NCBI GenBank assembly: GCA_036927565.1
Contig: JAYESD010000002.1
Coordinates: 81,591,735-81,655,734 of the forward strand
DNA: 64,000 nt
Reading direction: 5' to 3'
Origin: Tuctoria greenei
Lineage: Eukaryota; Streptophyta; Magnoliopsida; Poales; Poaceae
Below the pieces are notes generated by a model. The model made no database searches and was not told where the DNA came from. It was given only the letters and a program-made list of their open reading frames with translations. Numbering within the stretch: position 1 is the first letter of the stretch; each line of letters starts with the position of its first letter. Both the position numbers and the translations under genes were made by a program. Shown here piece after piece: positions 1 to 11,475 of the stretch.

Positions 1-1198
1 ACACATGCACCATCATCGATGTAAGTCTCGTATTGAGAAAAATCATGCAAGCATGAGTAGATTATTACCTCACCACGAGAGCTTAAACCTGAGTAATTTT
101 TTTCTCCTTATTACTACTAAGATCATCGACATGCAAATTACTAGAGGAGCCCCCCAATCCATTCTACTTGCTATGAAATACCCACGATATACACCCTGAT
201 AGCTACAGAGGACTAGAGGGGGAAATTGTCCTTTCTTGACATAAAAACTAGAGCTCGGCGAGTATCATGAGGCTATAAAACCCGAATCTCCTCGGGCCCA
301 GCCACAACCATGGCTTTTCATCCTCCCAATAGCAGTTAGTTCCAAAAACTAAAGGTTGGGCTCAGTGAAAAGGGTGTGCCCACTCTTTTCCATACATATT
401 TGCATTGCATTCATCAGTGGCAGAGTGGATCTCATGAGGTCATTGAGGTCTTGCAAATGGTTTGAAAAAGGGAGATCTAGGGAAGACATTGTGTGCCCCA
501 ACTTTACCTCTTTTCGCATAAGGAAGAGCTTATGGACTGGAGTAGGAAAGTGACTCTAAATTGGTCCCAAAGCTTGGCTGAGATCGCGTTCTGTTCACAT
601 TGTATTCCATCTGCGGACAAGTAATTTCAGCTATTCCGTACTGTACATGAATTCTGTTCTTGACATTGCTAACCGTTCGCAGTGGCACGTTGTAAAGCAT
701 ACTATATACACTGTAGCGTAGTAGAAATTTAGAGTAGATACTGTAAAATTAGAAAGAGAATAGTGTATATAATATGCTTCAGAGTACGCTGGTGCGGACA
801 ACGTAATAACCCAAACCCAACTACTCATTTTGTTCTTACATTATTTTATCGTTAGGACAACCCCTCTAGTTTATTTTTGAATTAAAATTGTTGTCCTAAC
901 AACAACACTTTTAAAGTGGAGAAAGTATTCCCTTGACAACATTTATCCAAATGAAGGAAAACCAACATTTTATTTACAAAAGTGCAGATGGAGCAGGTTC
1001 TGGCACTTTTCGAGCTTATGGATTCCAGCCACACAATCAATGGGCTCCATGGCCGGAGCGGTAGCTAATCATCATCAGCGAGTCTAGAGCCTACTAAACA
1101 GTATCAAAGAACAGCAACCATGAAAAAGATTTGGTATCTAGAGCTGAGCACCATTATACCCCAGCGAATGATCAATGGTCAAGGGTAATAGGAGTCAG
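1..1198. other. host intergenic DNA, no gene recognised
   Basis: I see no coding region with recognisable protein similarity, no RNA gene and no LTR. The open frames here are short and lack domain-like composition. It is AT-rich and precedes the short CACTA-type MITE. A diverged Stowaway-like hairpin lies inside it and is listed separately. Confidence 0.6.
822..927. mobile_element. Stowaway-like MITE (diverged)
   Basis: A roughly 106-bp segment begins TACTCATTTTG and ends GAGAAAGTA. It has internal inverted matches (CGTTAGGACAA on the left, TTGTCCTAAC on the right). This resembles grass Stowaway MITEs that insert at TA, but the terminal repeats are imperfect, so the boundaries are approximate. 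Confidence 0.4.
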
Positions 1199-1357
1199 CA
1201 CTACAGGAATCGCGATAATAGACGACATCTAGAAACCATCGTATATAAGTAAAGTACCATCGTCTATAAGCTATCGACGATGATTTTGCCTTATAGACAA
1301 CAATATCCAGCCATCTACGACAATTAGTCAACTGTAAGCTTATCGATTCCTGTAGTG
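1199..1357. mobile_element. miniature CACTA element with 14-bp TIRs
   Basis: The 159-bp element starts CACTACAGGAATCG and ends with its exact reverse complement CGATTCCTGTAGTG. It is flanked on both sides by the 3-bp duplication CAG (1196-1198 and 1358-1360). Termini beginning CACTA and a 3-bp TSD are the hallmarks of the CACTA (En/Spm) superfamily. The interior is non-coding with repeated TAGACGA/CGTCTATA-type motifs, so it depends on a transposase supplied elsewhere. Confidence 0.85.
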
Positions 1358-1447
1358 CAGGTGCTCTCCTTAAAACTGTTCAGATGAACTCGAGCAACGA
1401 GGCAGAGGAAATAGAGATGGTTGATTCTACTGTCCCCGTGCTCCCTG

Positions 1448-2147
1448 TGTTGGATTCTGAGTTGAGTGCTAAGTGCCCTAATGGAGATTAGGGTGCGGTT
1501 GAGTGGATGAACGTAGAGCAACGTAGAAGCAAACACCAAGCATGCTACCAACTAAGGTTAGGATTGGATGATCATACCTTCTGCTGTAGAGGAAGTAGAA
1601 GTCATGAAGAAGTCAGTGAGGATCTAGTTGGTGCAAAGCAGGGCCACCAAGTAGATGGAGAGGCATAGCCGAGCAGGAACTCCTCCTCGATTGATGATGG
1701 TGAAGCAGTGGCCGACGGTCGCCAACGTAGGTGAGGAGCAGAGCCGGCGCCTCCTGTGGTGCAAGCTCCTCCAAGATCTTGAAGACGTTGGTGAAGCACC
1801 ACAGCACGCCGGCGAAGATGAAGCAGAGCCTGCACCTCCTGCTTTGGTCTTGCCCATGCAAACTTGTCAGTGATGGTGAAGGCAACGGGTGGGAAGGACT
1901 TCTCCGGACTTTCCTTTCGAGCGACCAGAGCTCCTTAGGCTTAGGTGGTTTTGATCTGAGATTCGATGGATCAATCTCATGGCAAAGCCCTGCTTATATG
2001 GAGAGAACGCCCGAGGGAGTCCACCCAAACAAAATCAGTTGGTGTATGTCCCTGATCAGGACATGGGGAGAGAGAGAAGAATCTGAGTAGGTTACAAAAG
2101 TAACCAACTCCTAGTAACCGTGGACAATCTCTAATTAAGTTCTAACA
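1448..2147 (-). repeat. copia 3' LTR (left copy)
   Basis: The 700-bp repeat starts TGTTGGATTCTG and ends GTTCTAACA on the plus strand. It matches 26629-27210 joined to 54964-55084 along its whole length, with scattered substitutions. The adjacent bases 2148-2160 (TTCTTCCCCTTGA) are the complement of a polypurine tract, as expected next to the 3' LTR of a minus-strand element. Confidence 0.88.
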
Positions 2148-2473
2148 TTCTTCCCCTTGATCACGGGTCACATAAGCTGGTTTTCTTAGCAAATAGACTT
2201 TTAACATTCTTCCTCATGCTCGACATAAAGGAAACAACACATCAAAGATAGCTTGTTACGTACCGCTTGACTCGACGCCCACATTATATCTTACACTTAA
2301 AATATATCCTAAACTGAGTTTTGCCTCTGAATATACTGGTATCATAGGCTCTCCCTTAAACCCATACCGATTACGTGTCTCGTGAACACGCTGGGCGAAA
2401 GACCTTTGGTTAGCCGATTTGCGAGCATCTGCTCGATACTGATATGCCCTAGATTGATGACATGATCCTAGAT

Positions 2474-3910
2474 TCATTCTTTCACAATGTAGTACTTAAT
2501 ATCGACGTGTTTGACAACACCACAGAACTTGTTGTTGTGAGAGTACAATACTGCGGGTTCACTATCGCAATATAGCTTAAGTGGTTTCTCAATTCTATCG
2601 ACCACTCTAAGTTTGGGTACAAACTTCTTGAGCCACATAAGTTGTCCCGTAGACTCATAGCAAGCAACAAACTCAACATACATTGTGGACAATGTCATGA
2701 TGGTTTGTTTGGAGCTTTTCCAAGAAATAGCTCCATTCGCGAGGTTAAAATATAGCATGAGGTAAATTTCCTAGTATACACGCACCCTGCGAAGTCGGAG
2801 TCTGAGTAACCCACTATTTCTACTTAGTCTATTTTTTATAAGTCAACATGAAGCACTTAGTACCTTGCACATACCTTAAAGCTTTTTTAACTGTCTTCCA
2901 GTGGTCGGGTCCTCGATTGGCTTGATATATGCCAAGCATCTCGATATCATAAGCTAAGTCAGGGTAAGTACAAACTTGAGCATACTGAAGTCTTCCGACA
3001 GCTGAAGCATAGGGAACTGCATCTGATCGATTTCATACTGATTTTCCAGATATTGAAAGTTCCCAAACTTATGACTCTTGACTATTGGAGCAGATGTGGG
3101 CTTACACTTATGCATGTTGTACCTTTCGAGTACATTTTCTAAGTATGCCTTTTGCTTAAGGCCTAATATCCCCTATTTCTATCTCGGTGAATCTCTATGC
3201 CCAAGACATAGGAGGCTTCACCTAGATCTTTCATATCAAAGCTCGAGAAGAACTCCTTAATCTCTAATAGTAGATCGACATTACTACTTGCAAGTAGTAT
3301 GTCATCTACATAAAGCACGAGAAAGATGAATTTTCTGTTCTGAAACTTAGTGTATATGCAATTGTCCTCTTCATTCTCTTTAAACCCAATTTTTTTGATT
3401 GTCCATCAAACTTGTGATACCATTGACGTGAGTCCTGTTTGAGTCCATAAATGGACGTCCTAAGTCGGCATCCCATGTTCTCTTTACCTTAGCGACGAAA
3501 TCTTTTGGTTGCATCATGTAGATGTCCTCATATACATCTCCAATAAGGAATGTCGTCTTTACATCCATCAGATGTAATTCTAAGTGATAATGCGCTACTA
3601 ATACAATGATGATTCTGAACAAATCCTTAGTTGAGATGGGTGAGAATGTCTCATTGTAATCAATGCCTTCTCTTTGAGTGAAACCTTTTGCAACAAGTCT
3701 GGCTTTGTACTTTTAATGTTCCCTTTGGAGTCACGTTTGATTCTGTAGACCCATTTACAGCCTACCGTTTTGGCTCCTTTAGGAAATTCAACTAATTACC
3801 AGACTTTGTTTGCGTCCATAGACCTCATCTCATCCTCCATGGCTTTACACCACTCATATGACTTAGGACTGCTCATAGCTTGTTCAAATGAGGAGATCAT
3901 TCTGCATTTG
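2474..3910 (-). pseudogene. copia reverse transcriptase and RNase H, broken
   Basis: Translated pieces on the minus strand match RVT_2: KAMEDEMRSMD, then KGAKTVGCKWVYR, then LELHLMDVKTTFL, followed by the catalytic YVDD at 3312-3301, which is intact. The RNase H part (2758-2474) reads SWKSSKQTIMTLST and ends HVDIKYYIV, matching the copia RNase H consensus (SWKSKKQ..V..S, HIDVKYHFI). Several frameshifts and stops interrupt it. In the family it copies retroelement RNA into DNA. It is continuous with the integrase pseudogene to its right and is not functional. Confidence 0.85.
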
Positions 3911-3957
3911 AAACTCTTCACTCATAGACCTCATTGTCATTCGATATTGCATACCAT

Positions 3958-5443
3958 CTAACTACTTGAGATCTCTCTAAGTTGCGTATCATTCTGGAGC
4001 GGTTGTTGTTCCTCACTAGCGACAACTGACTCAGGTTGCTTAGAAGGCTGAGTTGGCTCATACTGTATAGGACTGTCACTATTTTCTATAGCTGATGGAG
4101 AACTGACAGCAGGTGTCACAACACCATTACCAGGCACTTGCGGTGCGTCAATAGCAGGTAGAGTGAAGAATGTTTCTTGAATCATAGAGTGGGCACGTAG
4201 ACCCGCTTCTGTCAAGATCAATCTCACATCTTATCGTGCTCTCCCTGATCATTGAATCCTCTAAGAAAACGACATGTCTCGTTTTTACAAACTTAGTATG
4301 CCTGTTGAGATAGTAGAAATAAAGCCCTTACTCTTATCGGGATAGCCAATAAAATGGCAACTAACCGTTTTAGGATCCAAATTTTCTAAGTTTTGGTTAA
4401 ATATCTTAGCCTCAGAAGGACAAGCTCAGATGTGCAAGTATCCAAGTGAGGGCTTACGTCCAGTCCACAACTCATACGGTGTTTTCGATAACGACTCAGA
4501 AGGAACCCAATTAAGCAAATGAATAGCAGTTTTTAACGCCTCCATCCACAAGTTAACTAGTAAGTCTGAGTAATTAAGCATGGATCTAACCATATCCATT
4601 AGCGTAAGGTTACGCCGTTCTGCTACTCCATTATGCTGAGACTCGCCCGATGTAGAATATTGGGCGACTATGCCATGTTCCTGTCGGAACCATGCAAACG
4701 ATCATGTAACTTGGTCATACGAGGTGTGCCGACCGTAGTACTCGCCACCACGGTCGGGCCTTACGACCTTAATCTTAGTGTGGTGCTGATTTCAACTTCA
4801 GCCTTAAATATCTTAAATTTATTCAATGCTTTGGATCAATTATTGATTGTATAAATGTAGCCATAATGAGTATAGTCATCCGTGAAGGTTATAAATGAGT
4901 CAAAACTGTCAACGGAGACCAAGGGAAAGGTGCTAGAGATGTCTGTGTTTACTAATTCTAAGATTCTCGTACTGCGTTTGGCACATTTTTTAATAGTCTT
5001 AGTGAATTTGCCTTTTATGCAGTCTATGCATTCTTCTGAATCCGAAAACTCCAAACTAGGTATAATCAATTGCGAGACAAGTCATTCAATTCTCACCCTT
5101 GAAATATGGCTTAAGTGACAAGGCCGTAATTTCGATGACGTTTCGGAATCGATTCTTTTACGCTCGTGAAATCCTAAGTCATTATGTGAGGAATTCTGGA
5201 TGTCGCTTATTCGATTAACATTATTATGCGTAGATAGCAAATAAAGTTGGTCTTATCGGATGGCAAACCGACAATCTTATTATTAAACTTAGTTATATAT
5301 TCGTCATTTCCAAAATGGCATACACATCCATAATATCTAAGCATGAAACTTATGTTAAATTCCTTTTAACTGAGGGTACATAAAAGATGTCATGAAGTGT
5401 AAGTACAAAGCAATCTCTTTGTACTAAGAGGAGTTCTCCAATG
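3958..5443 (-). pseudogene. copia protease tail, pre-integrase domain and integrase, broken
   Basis: The minus strand encodes a gag-pre-integrase segment with CIDCIKGK. The integrase core follows, with LVNTDIS and FITFTDDYTHYGYIY supplying the two Asp positions, and HNGVAERRN near 4640 supplying the Glu. The linker 4227-3958 is Pro/Ser/Gln-rich, as usual between copia integrase and RT. Frameshifts and stops break it into pieces. The right boundary is the TSD GCTTC of inserted element A. Skipping A, the frame continues directly into 23635 upwards (KAEVEA joined to IGELLL), which confirms one original gene. Confidence 0.8.
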
Positions 5444-5448
5444 GCTTC

Positions 5449-5607
5449 TGTCGAAGTGTAGCCATGACACTTATCCCAGTACTACTAAGAAGTAGTTCAC
5501 GAAGGTTCTTTTTTAGGAGGGGCGAATTTCTTGAAATTATGGGCTAGTTGAATACGGGTGAACACCAAAGATTTACATGGTTCGGGCCGTCGGAGCGTAA
5601 TACCCTA
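5449..5607 (-). repeat. element A left LTR, first part
   Basis: It starts TGTCGAAGTGTAGCC and aligns with 22521 onwards (end of element A) and with 54108 onwards (LTR of C). It is interrupted at CCCTA (5603-5607) by element B and resumes at 20238. Confidence 0.85.
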
Positions 5608-6519
5608 TGTCGGTGCCTGGCGAACCGGGTATCCCGGGGTACAGGGATAAAAGCACGCTGGGCCCCACTGCCCACGGGGGGGGGGGGGGGGGGGGGGGGT
5701 GGGGTTTGACATGGGCCCAGGGTGCGGCACGGCAAGCGGTGCAGCGACGTCTCCCATTGAGGGAAGGTCCGGCGCCACCACATCGCCAATAGTGCTGGGT
5801 CAACTGCCTTGTCCAGGGAAGGTCCGACATGCTCGCTAGGTCAGTAGCCCCGGACCTCCCCTCGTGGGGAGAGGGTCTGGTGCTGTCACGTCCCCGACAG
5901 CTCTGAACCCGACCTCTTGGACCCGATCGTCCCGCTAAGGGAAGGACCGGGGCTGCCACGTGCCGTGTGGCACTGAGCCTGAGCCTTCCCCCGGAGCTAG
6001 AAGGACGCGCACGTTCCCTAGGTAGGCGGGAGCTTGCGCTCATAAGTCAAGAGGACAGTGGCTAGTCCTATCATGACTGGTCAGAGCCAAACTACTATGT
6101 ACGGCGGACCAATGAGAGGCCATGACAAGACAGACAAGACACGACCGACCATGATGAGGGGCTATCTATAGCCCTGCAGCAGGGCATGGCTAGGCGGCAC
6201 ATTGAAGACGTTGTCAGGGGATAACATTTACTCCTAAATCTTAGGATAGATTGGGTGACTCCCGGGGCCACCTGTCGAGCCCTGGGCCCCCGGAGACACG
6301 CTCTCTCAGACCCAGAGTTCTCTCGGACTGAAGCAATACAACACACAAACCACCGTGGAGTAGGGTATTACGCTCAGGTGGCCCGAACCACGTAAATCCC
6401 TCGTGTTCATCATCCACTATGCTCGATATTGTTAGGACTAGTCCCTTGAATATACATCGAACCTCCGCGGACTACTCCCGAGTAGGTCCGAGGGAGGTGT
6501 CAGTTTAGACACCTCGACA
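5608..6519 (+). repeat. element B 5' LTR (912 bp)
   Basis: It starts TGTCGGTGCC and ends ACCTCGACA. It aligns with 19254-20232 but holds a run of 24 G (5676-5699). Near 6290 it also lacks a stretch of about 50-60 bp that in the 3' LTR contains the TATA-like ACTATAAAAGG. This LTR should have driven transcription, so the loss would silence it. Confidence 0.88.
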
Positions 6520-6540
6520 TTTGGCACGCCAGGTAGGGGG
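6520..6540 (+). promoter_or_regulatory. element B primer-binding region
   Basis: TTTGGCACGCCAGGTAGGGGG directly follows the 5' LTR end. The same type of sequence is found in reverse orientation beside the 5' LTR of element C (TTTGGCGCGCCAAGTAGGGG). This conserved block is where a tRNA primes minus-strand synthesis in these elements. I did not assign the tRNA. Confidence 0.65.
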
Positions 6541-6568
6541 CTCTCCTGCAAGAGTTTTCACCAGCAGT

Positions 6569-8454
6569 ATGGTGAACACCCGTTCTAACGCTAGTTCCTC
6601 TAGGCCACAGCCCCATCAGCATGTGGCACGTGAGGACCAAGCTTCATCCCACCCCTGGGATGGGTCCCACTCTAGGGCGGGAAGATTTGGGTCATCGCAT
6701 CGCCAAGCAGCCACCCCACCGGCTGCAGGCCAACACAATGTGGTACGGCGGACTCCCACCATGACAGCTGTCACGGTGCCACCGGCAGCAAGCCCAGAGA
6801 GTGCGCTTCTTGCCACCCGTGAGTTGCTCCACAACGCACCAACGGCTGGAGCCCCTCAGGGGGCAACCCAGCAGTGGGTAAACGATGTTGACCACCTGGT
6901 CATCGTTGCTCTCCAGGCAACTCCGCAAGGCGGAAGGCGAGCGACAACAACATTTGTTTCGTCGTCATGTACGCCTACCGTCGACCGGCGGACCGCCGAT
7001 AGCCGCTCAACTAGGCTTTCGTCGGCGGACCTACAGACGAGGTTGCAGCGCCGCCGCATAGCCGGCGAGGACTGCTGGGTCGCCATCGAATGACGACGGG
7101 AGCGGCGCCGCAACCTTGAAGCTAACTACAGCCTGCCGGGCACTGGGGCCCAGGTGCACGACGCTCTCCCACTGCGCCAGGCGTACGCGATGCCTCCCCC
7201 GCAGCACCAGGCGTACATGGTGCCTCCTCCGCGCCAAACGTACGTTGCACCTCCCCAACCGCAGGCTTATGGTGTGCCTTCACCGCACCAAGCGCCGACC
7301 ACAATACCCCAACAACCGGCATACACGGTGCAACCAGCTCATTACGGCCATGCAGCACCAAACCTGCCGCTCGCAAGTACGGGTGGAGGGTGCGCAGCCT
7401 TAGCCCCCCACCTACGAAGGGTGGTGTGGCCCCACAAGTTCCGGATGCACACACCAAAGAAGTATGATGGAAGCGTCAAACCTAGCGAGTTCCTACAGAT
7501 CTACTCCACCTCCATCCTGGCTGCCGGGGGCGACGAGGTCATCATGGCCAACTACTTCCCTGTGGTTCTGGCCGGTCCAGCCCGGTCATGGCTCATGAAC
7601 CTGCCTCAGGGATCCATCACCTCCTGGGAGGAGCTGTGTCGGTAGTTCGTGGCGAACTTTGGAAGTTCGTATGAGCGCCCCGGCATGGAGCTCAACCTCC
7701 ACACTGTTAGACAGCAATCGGGAGAACCGCTGCGGGCCTTCATCCAGCGATTCTCCCAGGTACGGAACACCATCCCCCACATCTCGAATGCATCTGTCGT
7801 CGTTGCATTTAGGCAGGGTGTCAGGGACAAGAAGATGCTCGTGAAGCTTGCCACGCATGATGTGCGTGATGTCTCCGAGCTTTTTGCATTGGTAGACAGG
7901 TGTACCAAGGATGCAGAGGGGCACAACTGGCAAGTCCGGCCCTCCTCGGAAAGCGGGGAGCCCTCACAGTTTGAAGTGGAGGCCGCTACCAGAGGTGGGG
8001 GTAGGAAAAAGAAGAACGGGGGCCGCGGCAAGAGTAAGCCGAGGCCCGGAGCTCCTACAGTGGCAGCTGCTGCGCCTGGCAGAGCCCAAAGCTCGCATCA
8101 GGACAAGCGCCCGTGCCCATCCCTTGAGAGGGATGACGGTGACTTCAGATGCCCGGTGCACTGGCTAATGGTCACAGTGCAAGTGAGTGCCGAGAAGTCA
8201 AGAAGCTCGAGGAGCGTTTCTGCGAGCAGCGGCAGAAGCAGCAGCGTCAAGAGAGCGAGCCCTCCTGCCAGAGGGAGGGTAAGCAGAAGATTGACCCTGC
8301 AGAAGACAAGGACGAGGACATGGGGTACCAGGAGCCCCATAGAGCAGTAAAAGCAGTGTTCGCGGGTGCTGATTCGTACACTAGTGCCGATGAAAGCTCC
8401 TCTACGTCCTCTATGGGGGGGGGGGCTCGGACCCTATGTCTCGAAATGCAGTAA
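6569..8454 (+). pseudogene. element B gag, broken
   Basis: The start is ATG at 6569 (MVNTRSN). The frame stays the same to 8350, with in-frame stops at 7091-7093 (TGA) and 7643-7645 (TAG). The stop at 7643 interrupts the Retrotrans_gag core between SWEELCR and FVANFGSSYERPG. The segment around 7650-7900 (RAFIQRFSQVRNTIP, VVAFRQGVRDKKML) is the typical plant gypsy gag core. The start of the family's CP-H...D/ECREVKKL nucleocapsid motif lies near 8155, but a frameshift moves its second half (ECREVKKL) to another frame. Gag would form the particle that packages the RNA. This copy cannot. Confidence 0.85.
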
Positions 8455-8479
8455 AAGTCCTACGACGCGCTAGGCGACA

Positions 8480-9160
8480 GTGGACCCGATGACAAGCCCG
8501 GCTCCCCACAGCAAGTGGATGAACACAGGTATCAGCTTTGATGCATCGGACTGCCCGAAGAACATGGCAGGAGCTGGAGCGCTCCCACTACTCGTGGCCC
8601 TAACCATCGCCAACGTGAAGCTCCATTACGTGCTGATCGATGGCGGGGCCGGCCTTAACCTCATCTCCACTGCAGCCTTCTAGAACTTGCAGATACCTAT
8701 GTCTTGACTCATTCCTTCGAGCTCGTTCTCAGGTGTGGGCCCAGGGCGGATTGTGCCCAGTGGTAGTATCCACCTCCCGGTTACCTTTGGTACCCCGGAG
8801 AACTACTGCACGAAGAATATCCTATTCGACATGGCGGATGTTGAGCTTCCATTTAATGCCATCATCAGAAGGCCGGCGCTATACAAGTTCATGGCCATAG
8901 CTCATTATGGCTACCTGGTCCTGAAGATGCCAACGCCATCTGGAGTCCTCAGGGTCCGGGGGGAGCGCACCGTATCGGTGTCAGCCTTGGAGCAGCTCCA
9001 AGCACTCGCTACGGGGCGGACCCCGAACCTAGATGATGCAAGGGAAGGTCAACCAAGTCAAGGCCCGCCCCAACGGACCTCCACCGCAGCTCCGCGCGTG
9101 CTGCCTGCCGAAGACGACGTCCCAGTGAAGGTCGTCAGGATCGGCTCCGAGGCTGCCTAG
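8480..9160 (+). pseudogene. element B retroviral-type aspartic protease, broken
   Basis: The motif YVLIDGGAGLNLIS (around 8630) is the single active-site loop (DGG in place of DSG/DTG, usual in Tat-type elements). The frame has a TAG at 8681. Local indels follow, then the frame resumes at 8735 with ITLP-like HLPVTFGTPENY, LPFNAIIRRP and HYGYLVLKMP. The last two motifs are conserved with element C at 51923-52519. It would cleave the Gag-Pol polyprotein. Confidence 0.82.
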
Positions 9161-9235
9161 ACGACCCACATAGCGGGTAACCTGGACAGCAAATAGGAAT
9201 TCGCGCTTGTCACCTTCCTCCGGGACAATGTTGAT

Positions 9236-10696
9236 GTGTTCGCCTGGCAACCATCGCAGATGCCTAGGACCCCCAGGGAGGTGATTGAGCATCATCTTAA
9301 GATCTACCCTGATGCCCGTCCGGTACAACAGAAGCCCCGGAAGCAGTCCGTTGAGCGCCAAAACTTCATCCGAGAGGAGATCAAGAAGTTGCTCGACGCA
9401 TGCTTCATCCGGGAGGTCCACCACCCTCGGTGGTTGGCCAACCCTGTTGTCGTCCCCAAGGCTGGCGGGAAGCTTCGGATGTGCATCGACTACACCAACC
9501 TAAATAAGGCATGTCCAAAAGATCCATTCCCGCTCCCCAAGATAGATCAAATTGTAGACTCTACATCAGACTGTGATCTGCTGTGTTTCCTAGACGTGTA
9601 TTCCTGTTTTCACCAAATACCTATGTCTAGAGATGATGAGGAACATACCGCTTTTGTAACAGTAGATGGCCTGTATTGTTATGTCTCCATGCCTTATGGT
9701 CTTAAGAATGCTCTCCCTACCTTTGTACATGCGATGCATAAAACATTTGGGGACCTCATTAGAGACCTGGTAGAGGTGTATGTCTATGAAATGGTGATCA
9801 AAATCAAAGACCGCACGTCCTTCCTGGACAACTTAGCGCACGTCTTTAGCAGGTTGTGCCTTACGCGCACGATGCTGAACCCCGGAAAGTGTGTCTTCGG
9901 GGTCGCTTCCGGGAAGCTGCTGGGATTCCTGGTTTCTCACTAGGGGATCAAAGCCAATCCAGAGAAGATCAAGGCAATAGAGCTGATGCAGCCCCTGGCA
10001 CGTATCAAGGATGTACAGAAGCTCGCAGGTTGCCTAGCGGCCCATAGCCGCTTTATCTCGAGGTTAGCAGAACGGGCACTTCCCTTCTTTAAGATTCTGC
10101 GGAAGGTAGGTCCCTTTGCCTAGACAGAAGAAGTGGAAGTAGCGTTTCATGAGCTCAAGAGGCACCTGACGTCCCTCCCGGTTATGGTGGCGCTGGAGCC
10201 CGGAGAGCGCCTGCTGCTATATGTTACTGTAACAACCGAATTGGTTAGTATGGTCTTGGTCGCAGAGCGATCGGAACCACATCTGTAGCATGCACCAGAA
10301 GAAGTCTATAGGGCAAGCACTGAGCCCCTGGTCCCAGACCAATCCATGGGCCTCTCTCAGGAGGGCTCTGTGAGCCAAGAAATCACCGGCCCCCAGCCCC
10401 CAGAGTATGATGCGGGTCCCGGGAGCCAGGAACCCCAGGACCTGGATCAAACACAGGGAGCACCAGACCTCTCGGGCAGGGTCTGGAGCACTCAAAGGCC
10501 GGTCTACTACATCAGCAAAGTCCTCCATGAGGCAAAGACAAGGTATCAGGAGATACATAAGCTGCTGTACGCTGTGCTGATAGCATCGAGGAAGCTCCGA
10601 CACTACTTTCAAGGCCATAAGGTCTCAGTGGTCACCTCCTTTCCACTGAGAACGGTCCTCCAGAGTTCTAATGCTACCGACAACATCGCCAAGTGA
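9236..10696 (+). pseudogene. element B reverse transcriptase, catalytic motif lost
   Basis: The RVT_1 motifs are in order: IREVHHPRWLANPVVVPK, LRMCIDYTNLNKACPKD, LCFLDVYSCFHQIPM, FVTVDGLYCYVSMPYGLKNA. The catalytic tetrad Y-x-D-D has become YVYE at 9779-9790, so both Asp residues are gone. Frame 2 continues with TAG at 9941 and further stops at about 10120 and 10286. The RNase H-type region with VYYISKVLHEAKTRYQEIHK lies near 10500, and another stop falls at 10694. The same frame holds throughout, so decay was mostly by nonsense changes. Confidence 0.9.
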
Positions 10697-10859
10697 GCAG
10701 CTGAGCTAGCGGAGTTCGAGATCGAGTTCCTTCCTCGGCATGCGGCCAAAGCCAGGCCCTGGCAGATTTCCTGGCCAAGTGGACTCCACCGGCTGGCAAC
10801 CCCGAAAGCCCAGTCAGAGGAGACACAAAGTCTGAGGCACTGGTATTCACTGAAACCCC

Positions 10860-11283
10860 GTGGATGCTTTACTTCGATGGTTCCGCTCGGAAATAGGGGG
10901 TCGGGGTCGGAGTGGTGCTCATAGCTCCGACGGAGGAGCAGTTCAAGTATATGGTGCATCTCGAATTCAAGGACACCAACAACATGGCAGAGTACGAGGC
11001 CCTCATCTACGGGCTGAAGATAGCACTGACCCTCAACGTCTGCCAGCTCCTTGCTAAAGGTGATTCCCAGCTAGTTGTCAAGCATGTCAAAGGGGGGTGC
11101 AACTGCAACGACCCCCAGCTGGCTGCATACCTGCTGCACGTCAGGAAGCTGGAGAAAGATTTTGAGGTCCTGGATCTGTGCCATGTACCCCGAGCTGACA
11201 ATTCAGTCGCAGACGACCTGTCAACAAAGGCCTCCACAGAGGCACCAGTGCCTGAAGGAGTGTTTGCAAGGACGTTATTGTGA
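10860..11283 (+). pseudogene. element B RNase H (RVT_3 type), broken
   Basis: LYFDGSAR is visible near 10869 (first Asp of RNase H). NNMAEYEALIYGLKIAL at about 10979 supplies the Glu, and LLAKGDSQLVV near 11050 supplies the next Asp. The last is in HVPRADNSVADDLSTKAS. This is the additional archaeal-type RNase H that follows the first RNase H region in Tat elements. A TAG occurs in the first segment after GSAR. Confidence 0.82.
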
Positions 11284-11475
11284 CCAACCGCCCGAGCTAC
11301 CGAACTGGGTGAAGGGGGTGAAGTTAGCACCTCGAAGCTAGCAACCCCGGCGGCTCTGCAGCCATGGTGCCCGCCAAGGTTCCTATGCGCCTCCAGCAGC
11401 TCCGAGCGGCTGGGCTCCCAAGAACCAGACGCTCAAGGAGGTCCCGATGCATGGATCTCGGAGGTCCGGGACTAC

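Noticed and set aside
5676..5699. 24-G run as a G-quadruplex regulatory element
   Set aside because: The same place in the 3' LTR is GGGAGGAGG. The long run is more likely slippage or an assembly artefact.
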